Shown: in pieces, positions 17,867-23,891 of the stretch
Layout of the letters: each line of letters starts with the position of its first letter
Position numbering within the stretch: position 1 is the stretch's first letter
Source: Thiobacillus sp. 63-78
GTDB taxonomy: Bacteria > Pseudomonadota > Gammaproteobacteria > Burkholderiales > Thiobacillaceae
NCBI GenBank assembly: GCA_001899765.1
Contig: MKWM01000073.1
Span: 107,129 to 171,128 of the forward strand
Length of the DNA: 64,000 nucleotides
Reading direction: 5' to 3'
Notes under the pieces: generated by a model
Database searches by the model: none
What the model saw: only the letters and a program-made list of their open reading frames with translations
Told to the model about the DNA's origin: nothing
Position numbers and translations under genes: made by a program

Positions 17867-19108
17867 ATGTCGTCAACGGCCGATTCCACCCTGTTGTCCA
17901 CCCTGCCGGCGCGCGCGCTGCTGGGTCGTCTGCTGGCGGTGCGCATATCGATGATCGCCGGCTGGGCGGTCGGCATGGTCTGGCTCCACTGGGGCCTGGG
18001 CATCGCGCTGCCGCTGCTGCCGATGGGTGCGGTGCTGATCCTCATGGGCATGTTCTCGTTCACCACCGCCTGGCGGCTGCGGCTGGATCTGCCCGCCACC
18101 CAGATGGAATTCCTGGCTCACCTGCTGGCCGATCTGACCGCGTTTGCGGTGCTGGTTTTCTTCAGCGGCGGCGTGACCAACCCCTTCGTATCGCTGATGC
18201 TGGTGCCGATCGTCATCGCTGCAATCAGCCTGCGTCCGCGATGGGTCTGGCTGCTGGCGGCGATCGCCGGCGGCTTCTATGGCCTGCTGCTGTTCCATTT
18301 CCAGCCGCTGGCGGTGGCCGATCCGATCGCCGCCTACGGCATGCATCTGGGTGGCATGTGGTTCAACTTCCTCGTCAGTGCCGGATTGATCGCCTTCTTC
18401 GTCACCCGCATGCACGCGGCCCTGCGCACACGCGACCAGGAGCTTTCCACGCTACGCGAAAAGCAGCTGCGCGACGAACGCATCGTCGCGCTGGGCACGC
18501 AGGCGGCCCTGGCGGCGCATGAGCTGGCGACACCGCTCGCCACCATCCAGACGACTGCGCACGAACTCGCGCGCGAATTCGCCAACGATCCCGACATCGG
18601 CGACGATTGCCGCCTGCTCGAAAAGCAGGCACAGGCCTGCAAGCGCATTCTCACCCAGCTTGCCGCGCGCGCCCGGGACGGCAACCCCGCCGCGCAGCCC
18701 CTCGACGCCTGGCTCGCCACCCTGGTCGAGCGTTGGCAGGTGCTGCGCCCGGACGCGCATCTCACGTTCGCGCCGCTGCACGACCACCGCGAGTTCTCGC
18801 CACCCGAGGGACTGGAGCAGGCCATCATGAATGTGCTGAACAACGCCGCCGACGCATCGCCCGATGCAGTCGGGCTCGAAGCCTCGGCCGATCAGAAGAC
18901 GCTCACCCTCGACATCATGGATCGCGGCCATGGCTTTTCCCCCGAACAAAAAGCGCAGGCGGGACGCGTCGTATTCAGCAGCGAAACCGGCTGGGGCATG
19001 GGCCTGGCGCTCACTCACGCCACCCTGGAGCGCGCGGGGGGCGCGCTCACCCTGGCCGAACGCGACGGCGGCGGCAGCCGCGTACGCATCACCCTGCCCT
19101 GGAAATAA
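17867..19108 (+). CDS. regB: RegB/PrrB-type redox-sensing histidine kinase
   Basis: A 413-residue membrane kinase of the ActS/PrrB/RegB family. About six hydrophobic segments fill residues 20-180. They contain the quinone-binding GGVTNPF (101-107). The phospho-acceptor is His218 in AAHELATPL, and a cysteine lies exactly 40 residues later (Cys258 in ACKRIL), the spacing of the redox-active His225/Cys265 pair of Rhodobacter RegB. The ATPase domain has NVLNNAADAS and GWGMGLALTHATLE. It is 4 bases upstream of its response regulator. It probably senses the quinone pool and redox state to control respiration or carbon fixation; the target genes are unknown. Confidence 0.9.
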   Translation: MSSTADSTLLSTLPARALLGRLLAVRISMIAGWAVGMVWLHWGLGIALPLLPMGAVLILMGMFSFTTAWRLRLDLPATQMEFLAHLLADLTAFAVLVFFSGGVTNPFVSLMLVPIVIAAISLRPRWVWLLAAIAGGFYGLLLFHFQPLAVADPIAAYGMHLGGMWFNFLVSAGLIAFFVTRMHAALRTRDQELSTLREKQLRDERIVALGTQAALAAHELATPLATIQTTAHELAREFANDPDIGDDCRLLEKQAQACKRILTQLAARARDGNPAAQPLDAWLATLVERWQVLRPDAHLTFAPLHDHREFSPPEGLEQAIMNVLNNAADASPDAVGLEASADQKTLTLDIMDRGHGFSPEQKAQAGRVVFSSETGWGMGLALTHATLERAGGALTLAERDGGGSRVRITLPWK

Positions 19109-19112
19109 GCCG

Positions 19113-19646
19113 ATGAAGATGAAACTGCTGATCGTCGAGGACGATGCCGATTTTGCCGCCGCGCTGGCGCGTGCCATGAAGAAACGGGGGATCGAAGTGG
19201 CCCTCGCGCACGATGCAATCGAAGCCCGGGCCGTCGCCGCGGCCTTTGCCCCCAGCCACGCCGTCGTCGATTTGAAGCTGCCCGGCGAATCGGGACTGGC
19301 GGTCGTGGCCGCGCTCGCCGCACGCACGCCCCCTCCCGCCATGGTGGTGCTCACCGGCTATGCCAGTATCGCCACGGCCGTCGAAGCGGTACGCCTGGGC
19401 GCACGGCACTACCTGGCGAAACCGGCGGACGCCGACGAAATCCTCGCCGCGCTCATGCGCGACCAGCCCGATGCCGCACTGGAAGTCAGCGCCGAACCGC
19501 TATCCGTGGCCCGGCTGGAATGGGAGCATATCCAGAAGGTGCTGAACGAGTACGACGGCAACATCTCCGCCACCGCGCGCGCGCTGAAAATGCACCGCCG
19601 CACACTGCAAAGGAAACTCGACAAGAACCCGCCCAAGGCGGGCTGA
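19113..19646 (+). CDS. regA: RegA/PrrA-type response regulator
   Basis: A 177-residue regulator. The receiver domain (about 1-120) has LLIVEDD at the N-terminus, phospho-acceptor Asp53 in VVDLKLPG and a conserved LTGYASIATAVEAVRLGA. A Fis-like helix-turn-helix occupies the C-terminus (NISATARALKMHRRTLQRKLDK), the invariant DNA-binding end of RegA/PrrA/ActR. Start ATG 19113 follows the kinase stop by 4 bases; a longer in-frame extension upstream lies inside the kinase gene and is disregarded. The linker lacks the usual proline run in full. Confidence 0.9.
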   Translation: MKMKLLIVEDDADFAAALARAMKKRGIEVALAHDAIEARAVAAAFAPSHAVVDLKLPGESGLAVVAALAARTPPPAMVVLTGYASIATAVEAVRLGARHYLAKPADADEILAALMRDQPDAALEVSAEPLSVARLEWEHIQKVLNEYDGNISATARALKMHRRTLQRKLDKNPPKAG

Positions 19647-19655
19647 TGCCGGCGC

Positions 19656-20489
19656 TCAGTGCGCGCCGACGCCCCAGTCGACCCAGCCGGTATACGCCGA
19701 CAGCAGCACCAGCAGCCCGAACACGATGCGGTACCACGCGAATACCGTGAAATCGTGGCGGCTGATGAAACGGATCAGTCCGCGCACCGCCAGCAGCGCG
19801 CTGATGAACGAAGCCGCGCTGCCTACCGCGAACAGCCCGATGTCGTCCGCGCTGAACAGTGCCCGGTTCTTGAAGACATCGTAGAAAGTCGCGGCGAACA
19901 TGGTCGGAATCGCGAGAAAGAACGAGAATTCCGTCGCCGTCTTGCGCGACAGGCCGAAGAACAGGCCGCCGATGATGGTCGCTCCCGAACGCGAGGTGCC
20001 GGGAATCATCGCCAGCGCCTGCGCAAATCCGACCTTCAATGCATCGCGCCAGGTCATGTCGTCCACCGTTTCCGCACGGACGACGTGCTTACGCCGCTCC
20101 GCCCACAAAATCAGCACGCCGCCGATGATCAGTGCCGAGGCCACGACAATGGGATTGAACAGGTAGTGCTTGATCTGCTTGATGAAGAGGAAGCCCAGCA
20201 CCGCCGCGGGCAGGAAGGCCACGAAGAGGTTGATCGCCAACCGCCGCGAAGCCGGCTCGGTCGTCACGTTGACCAGCGCGTGCCCGAGACGCGCCCGGTA
20301 TTCCCACACCACCGCCAGGATCGCCGCGAACTGGATGGCAATCTCGAACACCTTGCCCTTGTCGTCGTTGAAGTTGAGCAGTTGTCCAACCAGGATCAGG
20401 TGCCCGGTGCTGGATACCGGCAGGAATTCGGTCAGCCCCTCGACGATGCCGAGGATGAGCGCATGCAGCAGGATAGTGGGGTCGGTCAT
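19656..20489 (-). CDS. uppP: Undecaprenyl-diphosphatase
   Basis: A 277-residue membrane enzyme of the BacA/UppP family that dephosphorylates undecaprenyl pyrophosphate, recycling the lipid carrier of peptidoglycan and other envelope glycans. The two catalytic regions are visible: [18 protein letters not shown] near residue 14 and [22 protein letters not shown] near residue 150. About eight membrane segments are present and the length is normal. It is convergent with regA (9 bases apart). Confidence 0.97.
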   Translation of the reverse strand: MTDPTILLHALILGIVEGLTEFLPVSSTGHLILVGQLLNFNDDKGKVFEIAIQFAAILAVVWEYRARLGHALVNVTTEPASRRLAINLFVAFLPAAVLGFLFIKQIKHYLFNPIVVASALIIGGVLILWAERRKHVVRAETVDDMTWRDALKVGFAQALAMIPGTSRSGATIIGGLFFGLSRKTATEFSFFLAIPTMFAATFYDVFKNRALFSADDIGLFAVGSAASFISALLAVRGLIRFISRHDFTVFAWYRIVFGLLVLLSAYTGWVDWGVGAH

Positions 20490-20505
20490 GATGAGGGCAT
20501 AAAAA

Positions 20506-20526
20506 AGCGCGCCACATCGGCGCGCT
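20506..20526 (-). terminator. Intrinsic terminator of the toxin-antitoxin operon
   Basis: A perfect 8-bp stem (AGCGCGCC / GGCGCGCT) with a 5-base loop. On the minus strand it runs directly into TTTTTT. It lies 33 bases after the toxin stop and 17 bases before uppP, so it insulates uppP from the upstream toxin-antitoxin operon. Confidence 0.88.
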
Positions 20527-20558
20527 CGTGATTATAGGGGCAGCACCTGAAAGCCCGC

Positions 20559-20834
20559 TTAATACACCGTGTCGTGGTCGCCCACATTCACCGGGATGAT
20601 CTGCTCGTCCTGAATCAGGATTTCCAGCGTGATGCGGTAAGACAGATTGATCGAAACCGAATGCAGGGTGTGCAGCTTGCCACTCAAGGCATGCAGGCGC
20701 AGCGACGGGTGGTGCGGATTCAGTTCAAGCAGTTGCAGGGTTTTGAGGTACTGCTTTTCCAGATCGGGATGCCGCTTGAGAAACCGTGCGGCGCGTTTGG
20801 TGTACTGGTCGGTAAAAATCAACCGATAACTCAT
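20559..20834 (-). CDS. RelE/ParE-superfamily toxin
   Basis: A 91-residue basic protein of the RelE/ParE fold: YRLIFTDQYTKRAARFLKRHP forms the first strand and helices, LEKQYLKTLQLLELNPHHPSLRLHALSGKL the middle, and YRITLEILIQDEQIIPVNVGDHDTVY the end. The start ATG at 20834 overlaps the antitoxin stop (ATGA), the classic coupled arrangement. Whether it cleaves mRNA or targets gyrase cannot be decided from the sequence. Confidence 0.85.
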   Translation of the reverse strand: MSYRLIFTDQYTKRAARFLKRHPDLEKQYLKTLQLLELNPHHPSLRLHALSGKLHTLHSVSINLSYRITLEILIQDEQIIPVNVGDHDTVY

Positions 20835-21088
20835 GCCGACGATTTCACCCGCGCCAGATGGGCTTCCGGCGACGACTCGGTAAATCGCCCCGCAGCCAGA
20901 TCGGCACGCGTCTCCGCCAGCGCCGCCTCCAGTTCGCACTCGCGCAGATAGTGGTACTGGGCAATATCCATCACCACGAAGCGTTCCTTGCCGCGCACCG
21001 ACACAATCGCCTCGGTGTGCTCGGCAAGCACCGACTCGATCGCAGCGATGCCTTTTGTCTTGAGATCGTTGGCTGTGAGATGAGACAT
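20831..21088 (-). CDS. Phd/YefM-type antitoxin
   Basis: An 85-residue antitoxin. The N-terminal half (SHLTANDLKTKGIAAIESVLAEHTEAIVSVRGKERFVVMDIAQYHYLRE) is the Phd/YefM DNA-binding fold; the C-terminal part is an acidic, probably disordered toxin-neutralising tail. Start ATG 21088 is chosen because AGGTG lies 7 bases upstream; a GTG three codons earlier is possible. An inverted repeat 20 bases upstream is the likely autoregulatory operator. Confidence 0.85.
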   Translation of the reverse strand: MSHLTANDLKTKGIAAIESVLAEHTEAIVSVRGKERFVVMDIAQYHYLRECELEAALAETRADLAAGRFTESSPEAHLARVKSSA

Positions 21089-21108
21089 GGCTCGCACCTG
21101 AAAACACG

Positions 21109-21126
21109 ATTAAGAATGCGCTTAAT
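21109..21126. promoter_or_regulatory. Operator-like inverted repeat upstream of the antitoxin
   Basis: ATTAAG and CTTAAT form perfect 6-bp arms around a 6-base centre (AATGCG). The site lies 20 bases before the antitoxin start in an AT-rich patch that also holds TTGATT-like -35 material on the minus strand. It is the obvious candidate for binding by the antitoxin or the toxin-antitoxin complex. Confidence 0.55.
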
Positions 21127-21181
21127 AGTGCCTGGTATCATATTATTAATCAAGCGGTAATTTCACGTGGCCATGAACGCC

Positions 21182-21583
21182 TCACCCGCCCACTTCGTCC
21201 GCTTTCACAAACGCCAGTATCACCTCGCGCACCACCTTGCGCTGTGCCACTGGCAGCCTGAGGAAGGCTTCGAATACTTCGCGTTCCTGATAGCCAATGC
21301 CTTCGTCCCAGCGCTTTTGCTTGGCACGCACCCGGTCTTCGATCTCTGCCCCGTAGCGCAGTGTCTGCGGTGAAACGCCCAGCCATAGCGCCAGCGCTTC
21401 CAGCTTGTCTTGCCGCGGCAACGATTCACCGAGCAGCCAGCGACGTACGCCATGCAAGGTCATCGGCTTGCCCATGTAGTGCAAATTGAATTCGCGCTCC
21501 AGCACCGAAGGCTTGGCCTCATAGCCTGCCGCCGTCATCGCGGCACGTAACCGTTCCGCAAATTTTTTGCTTGCGTTATCCAT
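21182..21583 (-). CDS. XRE-type helix-turn-helix regulator next to the R-M genes
   Basis: A 133-residue protein. Residues about 1-80 look like a helix-turn-helix of the XRE/lambda-repressor class: FAERLRAAMTAAGYEAKPSVLEREFN, then TLHGVRRWLLGESLPRQDKLEALALWLGVSPQTLRYG. The C-terminal part (VRAKQKRWDEGIGYQEREVFEAFLRLPVAQRKVVREVILAF) is helical. It is divergent from the methyltransferase gene, with a perfect 25-bp palindrome between them, which suggests it controls the R-M operon and itself like a C-protein. The binding is inferred. Confidence 0.75.
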   Translation of the reverse strand: MDNASKKFAERLRAAMTAAGYEAKPSVLEREFNLHYMGKPMTLHGVRRWLLGESLPRQDKLEALALWLGVSPQTLRYGAEIEDRVRAKQKRWDEGIGYQEREVFEAFLRLPVAQRKVVREVILAFVKADEVGG

Positions 21584-21634
21584 GCCCGGAAGTTACCGGC
21601 GGCGCGCATGACAAGCGTAAGAACGGCGTGATAC

Positions 21635-21659
21635 TTAGTTACGTTATTAACGTAACTAA
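21635..21659. promoter_or_regulatory. 25-bp palindromic operator between XRE regulator and mod
   Basis: Perfect 11-bp arms (TTAGTTACGTT / AACGTAACTAA) around a 3-base centre (ATT). It lies 52 bases upstream of the regulator start and 46 bases upstream of the mod start, in an AT-rich island within high-GC DNA. The position suits repression or coordinated control of both divergent promoters. Confidence 0.65.
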
Positions 21660-21704
21660 TGGTAAAGTCCGCGCGACCTTTTCTCGCGCCTCAACACGTA
21701 TTCC

Positions 21705-23891
21705 ATGTCCAAGTCCCTGCTCGAACAACTGCCGGAAATCGTCGCCAAGGGCAGGCAGCAAGCCGAGAAAATCCTCGAAAGCATCGAAGGCCGTCACCGC
21801 GTGCAGTTGCAGACGCGCGAGATCGTGCTGCCCGCCAAGGATGCGGTGGCACAGGACTGGATCACCCGCCAGAACCGGCAAGCCCAGCGCGATGCCGCGT
21901 TCAGTCCCACGCAAAGCGCACTGATCGACCCGGTGCAGCCTGGTCTGAATGCAGCGCCCGAAGCGCCCTGGACCAACCGCCTGATCTACGGCGACAACCT
22001 GCTGGCGATGGCGGCACTGCTGGCGGGCGACGAGCACACCCCGAGCCTGCGCGGCAAGGTGGACTTGATCTACATTGATCCACCATTCGATTCCAAGGCC
22101 GACTACCGCACCAAGGTCACGCTGCCCGGCGTCGAACTGGAGCAGAAGCCCACCGTCATCGAGCAGTTCGCCTACTCCGACACCTGGTCGGATGGCACGG
22201 CCTCGTATCTGGCCATGATCACACCGCGCCTGATCTTGATGCGCGAACTGCTGGCCGACACGGGCTCGATCTACGTGCATCTGGACTGGCACGTGGGGCA
22301 TTACGTGAAGATCGTGATGGATGAGATTTATGGCAAAGATAATTTCAGGAATGAAATTATCTGGAAACGCACTGCAAGTCACTCCGACTCAGGCCAGGGC
22401 GCCGAGCATCTAGGCCGCCAACACGACGTAATTTACTGGTATGCAAAAACAGATCGGGCTCAGGTGAAACCGATTTACGAACCATATTCACAAGAATATA
22501 TCGACAGCGCCTATAAGCATATCGAACATGAGACAGGCCGCCGCTACCGCTTGGACAACACAAGTGGTCCGGGTGGTAGCGCCAAAGGAAATCCCTTTTA
22601 CGAGTTTCGTGGAAAAGCCAAATACTGGCGTTACTCGAAGGAAAGAATTGAGCAGTTATATCGCGACGGGCGCTTGATCCAAACGCGGGAAGGTGGTGAC
22701 TGGAGTTACAAAAGGTATCTGGACGAAATGCCCGGTGTCCCGTTGCAATCCCTCTGGCTCGACATTTCACCCCTACAGAGTCAAAGCTTAGAGCGAACCG
22801 ATTACGCAACACAAAAGCCAGAGCGATTACTGGAAAGAGTTATCAGCATCGCGACTCATGAAAATAGCCTCGTCGCCGACTTCAACGGTGGTTCCGGCAC
22901 CACCGCCGCCGTCGCCGAGAAGCTCGGCCGCCGCTGGATCACCAGCGACCTCGGCAAGCCCGCCTGCATGATCATGAGGAAGCGCCTGATCGACCAGGAC
23001 GCCCAGCCCTTCCTGTATCAAGCCATCGGCGACTATCAGGTCGAGGCGGCGAAAGCCTCGCTGGGGCGCGATTTCCGCATCGGCGACCTGTCGCAGATCG
23101 TGCTGTCGCTGTATGGCGCGCTGCCCCTGTCGCCCGAGGACAACCCGACGCGCAACCTCGGCCAGGTGATGGCGGGCGGCAGCAAGACGCTGGTGCTGGC
23201 CGATTCGCCCAACAAGCTCACCGGCGCGGCGACGCTGAAGAAGGCCATCGCGCAGCGCGACAATCTGCTGGGCGGCTGGGATAAGGTGGTGGTGCTGGGC
23301 TGGAACTTCGAGCCTTCGATCGGCGAGACGATCACGGCGCTCAACGACTCGCGGCTGGAAGTACTGGTGATTCCGCCCGACCTGATGGACCGGCTGAAGA
23401 AAAAGGGCGGGCTGGAGAAGCTGCGCGGGTCGGTGCGGTTTTCGTCGTTGCAATATTTGACGATCTGGCCGGTGGAACGTAAAGCAAGCACCGTTCGGGC
23501 TGAGCCTGTCGAAGCCACAGCCAGCCCTTCGACAGGCTCAGGGCGAACGGATGAGACGCTGACGGTGCGGCTCAGGAACTATGTGCTGCTGTCGCCCGAG
23601 GCGATCAATCTGGACGAAGCCAACCGGGCCAAGTTGCAGGCGATCGCCAACGCCGAGCCGCTGGCACTGATCGAATACTGGGCGGTGGACCCGAACTACG
23701 ATGGCCGCGTGTTCCGCTCGGTGTGGCAGGATTATCGCGGCAACACGGCCAACGACGGCGATCCGCTGCGGGTGGTGACGCAGGCGGTGCTGACCGTGCC
23801 CGCGAACCCCGGGCCGCGCCAGGTGTGCGTGCGGGTGGTGGATGTGTTCGGCTTCGAGGCGGAAGTGGTGGCGACGGTGGCGGCGGCATGA
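21705..23891 (+). CDS. mod: Type III-like DNA adenine methyltransferase (Mod)
   Basis: A 728-residue beta-class N6-adenine methyltransferase. The catalytic DPPF is at residues 125-128 (LIYIDPPFDS) and the SAM-binding DFNGGSGTT at about 392-400, in the order typical of Mod subunits. The region between would hold target recognition (about 215-350, more AT-rich than the flanks). Residues about 596-616 come from an inserted 60-bp palindromic repeat read in frame. The stop overlaps the res start (ATGA), so the two subunits are coupled. No good Shine-Dalgarno precedes the ATG. The recognition sequence is unknown. Confidence 0.88.
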   Translation: MSKSLLEQLPEIVAKGRQQAEKILESIEGRHRVQLQTREIVLPAKDAVAQDWITRQNRQAQRDAAFSPTQSALIDPVQPGLNAAPEAPWTNRLIYGDNLLAMAALLAGDEHTPSLRGKVDLIYIDPPFDSKADYRTKVTLPGVELEQKPTVIEQFAYSDTWSDGTASYLAMITPRLILMRELLADTGSIYVHLDWHVGHYVKIVMDEIYGKDNFRNEIIWKRTASHSDSGQGAEHLGRQHDVIYWYAKTDRAQVKPIYEPYSQEYIDSAYKHIEHETGRRYRLDNTSGPGGSAKGNPFYEFRGKAKYWRYSKERIEQLYRDGRLIQTREGGDWSYKRYLDEMPGVPLQSLWLDISPLQSQSLERTDYATQKPERLLERVISIATHENSLVADFNGGSGTTAAVAEKLGRRWITSDLGKPACMIMRKRLIDQDAQPFLYQAIGDYQVEAAKASLGRDFRIGDLSQIVLSLYGALPLSPEDNPTRNLGQVMAGGSKTLVLADSPNKLTGAATLKKAIAQRDNLLGGWDKVVVLGWNFEPSIGETITALNDSRLEVLVIPPDLMDRLKKKGGLEKLRGSVRFSSLQYLTIWPVERKASTVRAEPVEATASPSTGSGRTDETLTVRLRNYVLLSPEAINLDEANRAKLQAIANAEPLALIEYWAVDPNYDGRVFRSVWQDYRGNTANDGDPLRVVTQAVLTVPANPGPRQVCVRVVDVFGFEAEVVATVAAA
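23491..23550. repeat. Palindromic repeat element inserted in frame within mod
   Basis: A 60-bp element with 24-bp arms that match except for two adjacent positions, around a 12-base centre. The arm core is CTGAGCCTGTCGAAG and its complement, a sequence known as a dispersed intergenic repeat in many Proteobacteria. Here it is exactly 20 codons long, keeps the frame open, and encodes a peptide containing VRAEPVEA and STGSGRT. Confidence 0.85.

Noticed and set aside
15319..18522. A 1067-codon open frame on the plus strand opposite the copper receptor
   Set aside because: It is antisense to a well-supported receptor and chaperone, its translation is low-complexity arginine/glycine-rich material typical of high-GC shadow frames, and it shows no domain.
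19628..19642. A terminator hairpin (CCCGCC/GGCGGG) at the end of regA
   Set aside because: The stem lies within the coding sequence and has no T-run, so it is probably chance in GC-rich DNA.
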